Origin: Novilysobacter_A longmucuonensis
GTDB lineage: Bacteria; Pseudomonadota; Gammaproteobacteria; Xanthomonadales; Xanthomonadaceae
Reading direction: 5' to 3'
Assembly (NCBI RefSeq): GCF_046600735.1
Contig: NZ_JBJMAW010000003.1
Coordinates: 273,481 to 337,480, forward strand
Length of the DNA stretch: 64,000 bases
Shown here: positions 17,111 through 25,123 of the stretch, piece by piece
Layout: every line of letters starts with the position of its first letter
Numbering within the stretch: the stretch's first letter is position 1
Program-made: the position numbers and the translations under genes
Notes under the pieces: generated by a model
The model's input: the letters and a program-made list of their open reading frames with translations, nothing else
Database searches by the model: none
What the model was told of the DNA's origin: nothing

Positions 17111-19507
17111 ATGTGGTTCCCAACAGCCGGCGGCGTTGCTCTGGCCCCGATGCAGCAGTTGCTTGTGCGGGGGGCGGGCAATGGCCGGGGCGATTACGAA
17201 TCGACAGGCGACGACCCGCAGTTCGACGTGCGCCCCGACGGCGGCTTCTCGGTGCTGCCACCGGGTTGGTACCGGCTGTCGGTGCAATTGGTTCCTACCG
17301 AGGGGCAGATCATCGAGCCCTGCCTGTACCCGGACTACGGCGAGGGCGCATCGGAAACCACTCGCATCGACCTGCCGGAGCCGGACGCGGCCGGACTGCT
17401 GAATTGCGTGGTGCTGATCAGGGCCACCCTGCGCACGTTGCGCTTTGATCCGACCGTCGAGCGGGCACGGTTCACCCTGACGGCGCCGACGTTTAGCCGG
17501 ATCTCACCGTGGCGCGCGGCAGGGGCAATGCTGCGTGGCATCCAGGCCGCCAGCGGCTGCACATTGCTGGGAGAAACGCTACCGGCCGCAGCAGGTTTTG
17601 CGCGGCGGTTCGCGCGGTGCGGCTTCGCCGCGGCAGCCGATCTCCTGATCGAGCGATATGTTTCCAGCTTCCGCCGCGATCGCCGCGACTATCAGCACTG
17701 GATTGCCCTGTTCGATAGTTATAGTCCGGCGCGCCTGGAGCAGGGCCGCTCGCGCGCCGCGGCGCTGGCCAGTCTACCGTTGATCTCGATCGTCCTGCCG
17801 GTGCACGACACGCCGGTGGAATTCCTGCGGCGTTGCATCGACAGCGTGCTGGCGCAGACGTTCGTGCGTTGGCAGCTGTGCATCGCCGATGACGCGTCAT
17901 CGGGCGCGGTGCGGCGCGTATTGCGCGAGTACGCCGAACGCGATCGGCGGATCCAACTGCATCTGCGCGATCGCCACGGACATATCTGCGAGACCACCAA
18001 CGATGCGTTGGAGAGGGCGCAGGGCCAATACACCGGCTTTCTCGACCACGACGACGAACTCGCGCCGGACGCACTGTTCGAGGTCGCGAAGGCGCTGGTG
18101 GCCAGCCCCGACGCGCGACTGGTGTATTCCGACGAGGACAAGATCGATCGTTCCGGCCGGCGCTTCGATCCCAACTTCAAGCCGGCGTGGAACCCCGACC
18201 TGCTGCGGGCACAAAACTACATCTGCCACTTCGCGGTGTTCGAAACCGCGCTGGTCAGGTCGTTGGGCGGGCTGCGGCCGGGCTTTGAGGGTGCGCAGGA
18301 TCACGACTTGCTGCTGCGTTGTATCGAGAAGCTGCGGGCCGACCAGATCGTCCATGTTCCAAAGGTGCTGTACCACTGGCGCGCCATTCCAGGCTCGACC
18401 GCACTGGGCGGAGGTCAGAAGCGGTACGCGCTGGAGGCCGGACGCCGCGCGGTGGAAGAGCACCTGGCCAGGACAGGCGTTGTGGCGACGGTGGAGGCAA
18501 TGCCGAGCGGCTATTACAAGGTCGTCCGGGCGGTGGCTTCACCGCAGCCCACAGCCACGATCGTCATACCAACGCGCGACCGTAGGGACCTGCTCGAGCC
18601 CTGCATCCGCAGCATCGTCGACCGGACGCGCTACGCCAGCTACGACATCGTCGTGGTCGACAACGGCTCGGCGGACCCCGACGCACGCGACTACCTGGAC
18701 CAGTTGCAAATGCAGCCACGCATAACCGTGCTGGACCACCCTGCGCCCTTCAATTTTTCCGCAGTGGTCAATCACGGCGCCCGCCACGCCACTGGCGAGG
18801 TGCTGTGCATCCTCAACAACGATGTCGAAGTGATCAGCGAAGGCTGGTTGCACGAGATGGTGGCGCAGGCCACGCGACCCGACATCGGCGTGGTTGGAGC
18901 GATGCTCTACTACCCCGACGACACCATCCAGCATGCCGGTGTGGTGCTGGGTATCGGCGGCGTCGCCGGGCACATCCACGGCCGCCTGCACCGCGGTGAC
19001 GGCGGGTACCTCGGCCGCGCTGGCATTACCCACAACGTCGCTGCCGTCACCGCGGCATGCATGGCCGTGCGCCGCCGCGTCTTCGACCGAGTCGGCGGGT
19101 TCGACGAAGGCCTGCCGGTCGCCTTCAACGATGTCGACTTCTGCATCCGGGTAAGCCAGCTGGGTTACTTCAACCTGTGGACGCCGCACGCGGAGCTGTA
19201 CCACCACGAATCAGCCACGCGGGGACTGGAAGACACCCCCGAAAAGCGCGCACGTTTCGCCTCCGAGCTGGAACAGATGAAGCGCCGATGGGGTGGCGTG
19301 CTGCAACACGACCCCGCCTACAACCCGAACCTCTCGCTGGAAGGCCTGCATTTCGAGCTGGCATTCCCCCCACGATCCCGCAGCGGGCGATGCCATGCGC
19401 CTACGGCCACTACCAACACCCAACGGTCTCCCCATGATCTATCTGATGCGGCACGTCGCCGAAAACTTCAAACGCCCCGCCCATGGGATGCGCGCCGACT
19501 GGCTTGA
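17111..19507 (+). CDS. Bifunctional family-2 glycosyltransferase (two GT2 domains)
   Basis: 798 aa. Residues 1-220 hold a beta-rich module with DPQFDVRP and LPPGWYRLSVQL, seen N-terminal to polysaccharide enzymes in this family of bacteria. GT2 domain 1 starts near residue 224 (LISIVLPVHDTPVEFLRRCI) with the metal-binding FLDHDDELAPDAL. GT2 domain 2 starts near residue 482 (ATIVIPTRDRRDLLEPCIRS) with VVDNGS and ILNNDVEVI. Such two-domain enzymes extend O-antigen or other surface glycans. AGGTGA precedes the ATG at 17111; an in-frame GTG at 17102 is possible. The last ~45 residues after FELAFPPR are Arg/Thr-rich and look like read-through past a lost natural stop. Confidence 0.88.
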   Translation: MWFPTAGGVALAPMQQLLVRGAGNGRGDYESTGDDPQFDVRPDGGFSVLPPGWYRLSVQLVPTEGQIIEPCLYPDYGEGASETTRIDLPEPDAAGLLNCVVLIRATLRTLRFDPTVERARFTLTAPTFSRISPWRAAGAMLRGIQAASGCTLLGETLPAAAGFARRFARCGFAAAADLLIERYVSSFRRDRRDYQHWIALFDSYSPARLEQGRSRAAALASLPLISIVLPVHDTPVEFLRRCIDSVLAQTFVRWQLCIADDASSGAVRRVLREYAERDRRIQLHLRDRHGHICETTNDALERAQGQYTGFLDHDDELAPDALFEVAKALVASPDARLVYSDEDKIDRSGRRFDPNFKPAWNPDLLRAQNYICHFAVFETALVRSLGGLRPGFEGAQDHDLLLRCIEKLRADQIVHVPKVLYHWRAIPGSTALGGGQKRYALEAGRRAVEEHLARTGVVATVEAMPSGYYKVVRAVASPQPTATIVIPTRDRRDLLEPCIRSIVDRTRYASYDIVVVDNGSADPDARDYLDQLQMQPRITVLDHPAPFNFSAVVNHGARHATGEVLCILNNDVEVISEGWLHEMVAQATRPDIGVVGAMLYYPDDTIQHAGVVLGIGGVAGHIHGRLHRGDGGYLGRAGITHNVAAVTAACMAVRRRVFDRVGGFDEGLPVAFNDVDFCIRVSQLGYFNLWTPHAELYHHESATRGLEDTPEKRARFASELEQMKRRWGGVLQHDPAYNPNLSLEGLHFELAFPPRSRSGRCHAPTATTNTQRSPHDLSDAARRRKLQTPRPWDARRLA

Positions 19508-19736
19508 GCATCAATGTTACGGCAAGACCGTCCTAGGCCTGCTGCGGGTGCTGATTCCATAGGCGTTCTACATCTGGGGCATCGGCGGCTTCATCGGCGC
19601 GCCGCAACCCGGCATCGTGTTGGCGAGCTCCCTCGCGCTTGTGGGCGTCCTCATCGCCACATCCGCAGCGACCACGCCGGTCGATCAGACGTCTGGGTTG
19701 GTCGGGGAAAGGCTGCCACGGCGGCTCCTTTACTAG
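19434..19736 (+). pseudogene. Possible disrupted small membrane-protein gene
   Basis: From the ATG at 19434 a frame reads MIYLMRHVAENFKRP onward for 42 codons to a TAG at 19560-19562. The same frame then continues as AFYIWGIGGFIGAPQPG, a hydrophobic segment and a final TAG at 19734-19736. The two parts read as one ~100-codon membrane-associated protein interrupted by a nonsense codon. It overlaps the doubtful 3' end of the glycosyltransferase gene, which supports decay at this junction. I do not recognise the protein. It may simply be non-coding. Confidence 0.35.
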
Positions 19737-19762
19737 CAAGCCACAAGAGTTAGGGTGAAGGT

Positions 19763-20827
19763 ATGTTATTCAAGAGCAAAGTTAGCCCGCGTGTTCTTTT
19801 TGTAAGTTGGACAGCACGAAACGCGAGGCCATTCAGCGACCCATCGGTGCGATATCGCTGCTTCAACATGTCGCAGGAGCTGACGCGCCGCGGCTACCGA
19901 TCCGAGGTTGTTTCTCAGCTAAATTTCGAAAGATCTTTCGAGGAGCTGGATAGGTATGACGCGTACATTTTCCACCGCCCTTATCTAAACAGCTTTTTGG
20001 CCGATTTCCTGGCCGCTCACAAAGGCCAGTGCATCGCCGACTTCGACGACTTTATTTTTGACGTCCGTTTTGCTGATCAGACGCCCATGGTACGGGTTCG
20101 AGGTGCGTCTTCAGTCGCCACCAGGTCTTACGTGGCGAGCACAGCAGAGGCGGCGAGCATGTTTTCGAGGTTCACTGTGTCGACTGCGCCGCTCAAGGCT
20201 CACTGTGAGCGGCTATTCGAGGGCGCCACCGAAATCATTCCTAATTCCGTGGATCGTGGGTTCGTAGGGTCAGCTCGTGTCATTCGAAGGAATTCCCGCT
20301 ATCAGGATCGTCCGTACGCGATCGGCTATTTTTCCGGCACGGCGACCCATGATCTAGACCTTGTTGTTGCCGCTCCAGCCATCGCAAAATTTCTGAAGGC
20401 CAATCGCGGTGCACGGATGCTTGTCGTTGGCCCCGTAAAGATGCCACAGGAGCTGAGCGCCTTCTCCGCACAGATTAATGTACAGGATCTAGTTCCCTAT
20501 CATCGGCTCCCACGAATAATGGCGCAATGCAAGCGGGTGATAGCACCGCTGGAAGATACCGTATTCACTCGCTCCAAGAGCGGACTGAAGTTTTTTGAGG
20601 CCGCACTAGTAGGCTGCGATGTAGTTGCTACACCGATTCCGGATATAGATCGGTTCGACTCCTCAGTTCTATTCAAGTGTCAATCGACGGAAGACTGGGA
20701 AGAAGCTTTGACAGCGCCATGCCTGCTTTCCGAGAGTGACAGGGAGGAGGCAATACGTAGCGTTGAGGACATGGTGAGGATAGAAGCCTCCTTCTCAAAC
20801 TGGCGCAGTTTCGTGGGCGTGAAGTGA
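19763..20827 (+). CDS. GT-B type glycosyltransferase (family 1/4-like)
   Basis: 354 aa cytoplasmic glycosyltransferase-like protein. FSDPSVRYRCFNMSQELTRR near the start resembles the acceptor-side region of GT4-like enzymes acting in polysaccharide clusters. The C-terminal half has AIGYFSGTATHDLDL, MLVVGPV and the donor-binding-type stretch KSGLKFFEAALVGCDVVATP, matching the usual EAxAxGxPVVAT pattern. GGTGAAGG lies just before the ATG. Its GC is visibly lower than in flanking genes (many A/T third positions), indicating acquisition. The next gene starts 3 bases after its stop, so they form an operon. Confidence 0.75.
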   Translation: MLFKSKVSPRVLFVSWTARNARPFSDPSVRYRCFNMSQELTRRGYRSEVVSQLNFERSFEELDRYDAYIFHRPYLNSFLADFLAAHKGQCIADFDDFIFDVRFADQTPMVRVRGASSVATRSYVASTAEAASMFSRFTVSTAPLKAHCERLFEGATEIIPNSVDRGFVGSARVIRRNSRYQDRPYAIGYFSGTATHDLDLVVAAPAIAKFLKANRGARMLVVGPVKMPQELSAFSAQINVQDLVPYHRLPRIMAQCKRVIAPLEDTVFTRSKSGLKFFEAALVGCDVVATPIPDIDRFDSSVLFKCQSTEDWEEALTAPCLLSESDREEAIRSVEDMVRIEASFSNWRSFVGVK

Positions 20828-20830
20828 CCG

Positions 20831-22612
20831 ATGAAAATTCTTGTCTATATTGAGCCGCACCCTATACGAAATTATCACGAGGAGTTTCGTGACGTTGGGA
20901 AGATGATCGTAGAGGCCTTGGTGCGCACGGGGAGAGGCGGGAGATTCGATTTCCGTTTCTTTTCCAACAACATTGTGGCCGATGATATCGTCGCGGCTAT
21001 ACCTGCGGCATCTTTACAGGTTATAAGGCCGACTTTGGAAGAGTCGACGGTCATGAGTGAGTTCGACCGGACCTGGAACAAGCCGGCCATCGACGAATGG
21101 CTCAAGCTGGTTCGCGGGGACGGTGCGATATCCATGACGTATACACATATGCTGGAGAGGATCTACGGCGAGTTTCCCTTCGATGTCATCGTGATGTGGT
21201 CCGAAAACGGGGCGGCCCGCAGCTTCGGCGCTGCACGGAACATGCCCGTGGTCAACCTTGAATACGGCCCCACGCGAAGTCCTTTGCACAAGACGTTCTA
21301 CATGGACGGCAACGGGACGAATGGCAACGCATCGGTGCTGAATGTATCCGATGAGGTTTTGGCGTCGCTGGACCCGCTGCCGCCCGAGACCTGGATAGCG
21401 GCTCAGGCCGGCCAAGGTGTCGACGAGGATCAAGTCGGATTGCTGGATGCGGGAAACACGCTAAGGTCACAGGGCGCGGACCAGTTGGTCCCGTCGGCGC
21501 CTTACGTTTTTGTCCCGCTGCAATTGGCAGACGATCTGAACACGCTTGTGCATTCTCCGTTTGCGTCTCCTGAGGAGTTCTTGCGAGCGATACTGCCGCT
21601 CTATACGCGCGCAGGCTATCGAGTCGTCGTAAAGGGACACCCGGGCGCAGCGGGTCGACCGTACAACCTAGCTCGCGAGGCCGAGGCGCTGCTATACGCA
21701 AGGTCGTTTGGTGAGAATGTCGTGCTTGTCCCACGGGAGCTTCCCTTTGCGTCATCGATAAACCTGATAGTGCAAAGTTCGCTCGTAGTAACTATCAATA
21801 GTTCAGTCGGATTCGAGGCAATATTGCTCGGGAAAAAGACAGCGCTATTTGGTGCCGCGGTGTATGGCCGAAGTGGGCTGCTGAGTTACGACTCGTCCGG
21901 TGATCAGTCCGCCCTTGAAGCGTGGGTGACGTTCTTGTGCGGCCATTACTTTCTTCCCTTGGAAGCATTGACCGATGGGGACGCGCTAATAGAAGGGATA
22001 TTCGCCATTTCAGCAGAGCATCATCGGGGAGGTAAGTACGACGACGCTTTTTGGCGCGACTGGATCGAGCGGATGCCGCAAGGTATGCAATGGGCGACTG
22101 CGGGTGACGCAAATAGGCCGCTGTGTGCGATGACTGAGCCCGGGACTGGTCGGACTTTGGCGGGCTTCAGCGAACTATCTGAAAGTCGCGAGCGGGCTAT
22201 CTTCCGCAGATCCGGATCAGTACATGTACGCGCCACCTTGCACGGCAGCGGTATACAGGCGTTCGCAACCTCGCAAGCCGGTAAGTTTTTCGGGTTCGTG
22301 GATGAGCTAGCCGAAAAAGACGAGAGCACCGTGGTCGTGCGCGGATGGGCGCTTGAATCGAGCGGGCAGCGGCCGCCGGTGCAGGTGTTTTTCTGCGCGG
22401 ATGATCGCATCGTGTCTTGCCATCGGGCAGCCACTGAGCGCAAAGACGTGTTCGATCATTTCGACGGCATGATCGCGAAGCGTGTTGGATTTACTTTTGA
22501 GGTAGACAAGAAAGTGTTACGTGACGCTGGATTTTGCAGCCTGATGCTGCTCTCGTCGGACAACTCGGTGCAGGAAGTGCTGCTCCGAGAGGGCGCGATA
22601 GGTTCTGTCTAG
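20831..22612 (+). CDS. Capsule-type polysaccharide glycosyltransferase with C-terminal accessory domain
   Basis: 593 aa. The centre resembles the capsule synthesis family of KpsC/KpsS retaining Kdo transferases and related GT-B enzymes: VVVKGHPGAAGRPYN near residue 270 and TINSSVGFEAILLGKKTALFG near residue 320 are the diagnostic pair. The C-terminal ~110 residues form a separate module (GKFFGFVDELAEKD, VVVRGWALESSG), a beta-rich unit often appended to glycan enzymes. The sugar donor is unknown. Low GC as in the preceding gene. The gene ends the polysaccharide block, 200 bases before convergent core genes. Confidence 0.7.
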   Translation: MKILVYIEPHPIRNYHEEFRDVGKMIVEALVRTGRGGRFDFRFFSNNIVADDIVAAIPAASLQVIRPTLEESTVMSEFDRTWNKPAIDEWLKLVRGDGAISMTYTHMLERIYGEFPFDVIVMWSENGAARSFGAARNMPVVNLEYGPTRSPLHKTFYMDGNGTNGNASVLNVSDEVLASLDPLPPETWIAAQAGQGVDEDQVGLLDAGNTLRSQGADQLVPSAPYVFVPLQLADDLNTLVHSPFASPEEFLRAILPLYTRAGYRVVVKGHPGAAGRPYNLAREAEALLYARSFGENVVLVPRELPFASSINLIVQSSLVVTINSSVGFEAILLGKKTALFGAAVYGRSGLLSYDSSGDQSALEAWVTFLCGHYFLPLEALTDGDALIEGIFAISAEHHRGGKYDDAFWRDWIERMPQGMQWATAGDANRPLCAMTEPGTGRTLAGFSELSESRERAIFRRSGSVHVRATLHGSGIQAFATSQAGKFFGFVDELAEKDESTVVVRGWALESSGQRPPVQVFFCADDRIVSCHRAATERKDVFDHFDGMIAKRVGFTFEVDKKVLRDAGFCSLMLLSSDNSVQEVLLREGAIGSV

Positions 22613-22813
22613 CTGGCCTTCGGTCTCCAGCGATAGGAATGGCGAGACGTCTCGACCTGGCTTGGAGGATCAGCGCCAAATCAGTCAGTCGGGCTTGCGG
22701 GGGCGTTTTCTGCCGTAGCGCCATGGCCCGCCGCCAGCCGCCGCCCACAATCCAGAATGCGCATGGCATCGTGCCTAAAGGAGAGGAACGCGGTCTTTTT
22801 ACAGTGGGCCGAT

Positions 22814-23407
22814 TCACCCCGCCGGCGAGCCATCCGGATTGAACTCGATCATCCACAGGCCGGCCCATAGCTTGAGGTCGACCTCGTAGCCTTCGGCGTA
22901 CTTCTGCATCAGCCAGGCCGGCGCCTGCGCGCGCGGCACTTCGTGCACGATGATGTCCTCGCCGTCGACGCCGCCGCCGTTGCCGACCTTGCTCAGCCCG
23001 CGCGCGCGCACGAAGGCGATGCGCTCGCTGCTCATGCCCGAGGAGGTGGGGCCGGTCAGCAGTACGTCGACGTGTTCCGGCCGCCAGCCGGTTTCCTCGA
23101 TCAGCTCGCGGTACGCGGCTTCGGCCAGGCTGTCGTCGGCCCGGTCGTCGCCGACCAGCCCGGCCGGCATCTCGATGGTGCGGGCGCGCAGCGGCATGCG
23201 GAACTGCTCGACAAACAACACGTTGTCGGCCGGGGTCACCGCGATCACGATCACCGCCATGCCGCGTTCGCCGTGGGTGCGTTCGGCATACTCCCAGCGG
23301 CCGCGGCGGACCATGCGCAGCCAGCGGCCTTCGTACAAGGTTTCCAGCGGGGCCTCGGCCTCGGCTGCGATGCGATCTGCAGGGGTGTGCTCGGCGTGCT
23401 TGTCCAT
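22814..23407 (-). CDS. NUDIX hydrolase, ADP-ribose pyrophosphatase-like
   Basis: 197 aa. The NUDIX box lies in GDDRADDSLAEAAYRELIEETGW: the REL-EETG core is intact, while the position usually held by the first Glu is Asp. TIEMPAGLVG before it and the N-terminal beta-domain (YEGRWLRMVRRGRWEYAERT) are typical of ADP-ribose/ADP-sugar pyrophosphatases of the NudF group. The start at 23407 yields MDKHAEHTPADR. It reads in the same direction as the flap endonuclease gene upstream, with a 27-base gap. Confidence 0.88.
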   Translation of the reverse strand: MDKHAEHTPADRIAAEAEAPLETLYEGRWLRMVRRGRWEYAERTHGERGMAVIVIAVTPADNVLFVEQFRMPLRARTIEMPAGLVGDDRADDSLAEAAYRELIEETGWRPEHVDVLLTGPTSSGMSSERIAFVRARGLSKVGNGGGVDGEDIIVHEVPRAQAPAWLMQKYAEGYEVDLKLWAGLWMIEFNPDGSPAG

Positions 23408-23434
23408 TGGGCCTCCGGGTGCGATCGCCCGATG

Positions 23435-24382
23435 CTACGCCGGCTGCGGTGATCCGACGAAGTCGAGCCCGGCCGACTGGTACAGCCGGCGCCGCGTCAG
23501 CGGCCCGAAACGCAACGACTCGCACAAGCTGCCCAAGCCGACGGGGTCGGCGTTGCCGCGCACGAAATGCAGCGCTGCGCCGTCCAGCGGCACTTGGCAG
23601 GCGATCGTCGCCAGTTGCCGGCACAGCAACGCCTGCTCGCGGTGCAGCTTGAGTCTGGCCGCGGTGCTGGCGGCGCCGCGCAGGCGCAGGTACGGCACCT
23701 CCTCGACCCGCTCCAGCAGCGCATCGAGCGTGCCGAAATGCGCCAGCAACGCCGCCGCGGTCTTGGCACCGATGCCCGGCACGCCCGGGATGTTGTCGAC
23801 CGGGTCGCCGCTGAGGGCGAGGTAGTCGGCGATCTGCCCAGCCTGCACGCCGTGGCGTGCGTGCACCCCGTCCATGCCCCAGCGCTGGTTGCGCGCGTAG
23901 TCCCACTGCTCGTCGCCGTGCTCGAGCAGTTGCGAAAGGTCCTTGTCGGCCGAGACGATCACCGCGCGGAAGCCATGGGTGCGCGCGGCCACGCAGGCGC
24001 TGCCGATCAGGTCGTCGGCCTCGTACTGCTCGTGTGCGAGTACCGCCAGCCCCAGCGCCACGCACAGCGCCTTGCAGTGCTTGAACTGGCGGCGCAGCTC
24101 CTCCGGCGCGGCTTCGCGGTTGGCCTTGTAGGCCGGATACAAGGCGTTGCGAAAGCAGGAATCGTGGGCCTCGTCGAACGCGACCGCGATGTACTGCGGG
24201 CGGGCGCGTTCCAGCAGTTCCAGCAGGAATCGGGCGAAGCCCTGCACCGCGTTGGTTGGCCAGCCATCGGCGCCGCGGAACTCGTCGGGCATCGAGTGCC
24301 ACGCGCGGAACACATAGAGGCTGGCGTCGACCAGGTACAGCGCGCGCCGCGGCGGGATCGATGGAGCGCTGCCGTCGCTCAT
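23435..24382 (-). CDS. 5'-3' exonuclease / flap endonuclease family protein
   Basis: 315 aa. It is the stand-alone form of the PolI-type 5' nuclease domain (ExoIX/Xni-like). Acidic metal-binding motifs are YLVDASLYVFRAW, VAFDEAHDSCFR, YEADDLIGSA and VSADKDLSQLL. The helix-3-turn-helix is GDPVDNIPGVPGIGAKTAAALL. It removes 5' flaps or RNA primers. The start at 24382 overlaps the stop of the nitroreductase gene by 4 bases (ATGA), so the two are coupled. Confidence 0.9.
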   Translation of the reverse strand: MSDGSAPSIPPRRALYLVDASLYVFRAWHSMPDEFRGADGWPTNAVQGFARFLLELLERARPQYIAVAFDEAHDSCFRNALYPAYKANREAAPEELRRQFKHCKALCVALGLAVLAHEQYEADDLIGSACVAARTHGFRAVIVSADKDLSQLLEHGDEQWDYARNQRWGMDGVHARHGVQAGQIADYLALSGDPVDNIPGVPGIGAKTAAALLAHFGTLDALLERVEEVPYLRLRGAASTAARLKLHREQALLCRQLATIACQVPLDGAALHFVRGNADPVGLGSLCESLRFGPLTRRRLYQSAGLDFVGSPQPA

Positions 24383-25017
24383 GCCGGGGTCCAGTCGCTG
24401 AGCAGCTCGTGCGGATCGGGACGGTCGCGCTCGGGCACGTGCAGCTTCGGCGTGCCGATGTGGACGAAACCGACGACGTGCTCGTCCTGCGCCAGCCCCA
24501 GCCAGCGCGCGACCTCGGCATCGTATGCCGCCCACCCGGTCAGCCAGACCGCGCCGAACCCGAGCGCGTGCGCGGCCTGCAGCAAAGCGAAGCACACGCA
24601 GCCGGCGCTGAGCAGGCGTTCCTGCTCCGGAATTTTTTCATCGGGCCCAAGCCGGGCGACCACCGTCACCACCAACGGCGCATGCGAGAAACGCGCACGG
24701 TCCTTCTCGATCACCGCATCGCTGGCCTCGGGGTCGCGCTGGAGGCTGCGCACCGCCAGGCGCTCGCCGAGTGCATCGCGCGCGGCGCCGCGGATCGTGA
24801 GGAAACGGAACGGCACCCGTTTGCCGTGGTCGGGTACGCGCACGGCCGATCGCAGCATGCGCAACAGGGTGAGCTGATCCGGCGCGGGCAGACCCAGCTG
24901 CATCGGCGGCACCGAGCGGCGGGTATCGAGCGCGGCCAGCGCGGCATCGGCCTCGGCGGGGGCGGGGCTGCTGGTGCAGGGGCCGTCTTGGAGAAAACCA
25001 CGGTCAATAGGCGACAT
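24379..25017 (-). CDS. Nitroreductase family protein (YdjA-like)
   Basis: 212 aa FMN-dependent oxidoreductase of the small nitroreductase group. RRSVPPMQLGLPAPDQLTLLR is the N-terminal FMN-phosphate-binding region; VPFRFLTIRG, HAPLVVTVVA and GFGAVWLTGW fit the YdjA/minimal nitroreductase pattern. The first ~25 residues are low-complexity and the true start may be internal. The physiological substrate is not predictable. It is coupled to the flap endonuclease gene and divergent from the DUF1631 gene. Confidence 0.85.
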   Translation of the reverse strand: MSPIDRGFLQDGPCTSSPAPAEADAALAALDTRRSVPPMQLGLPAPDQLTLLRMLRSAVRVPDHGKRVPFRFLTIRGAARDALGERLAVRSLQRDPEASDAVIEKDRARFSHAPLVVTVVARLGPDEKIPEQERLLSAGCVCFALLQAAHALGFGAVWLTGWAAYDAEVARWLGLAQDEHVVGFVHIGTPKLHVPERDRPDPHELLSDWTPA

Positions 25018-25123
25018 CGGTCACAAATCGGAAACAAGGGGGGCGACCGGCCCTATGTTGACACTATGCTGCGACCTATGTCGTAAGGCGACCTTTCCCG
25101 TCCTGCCTGTCAGGGGAACTGAT

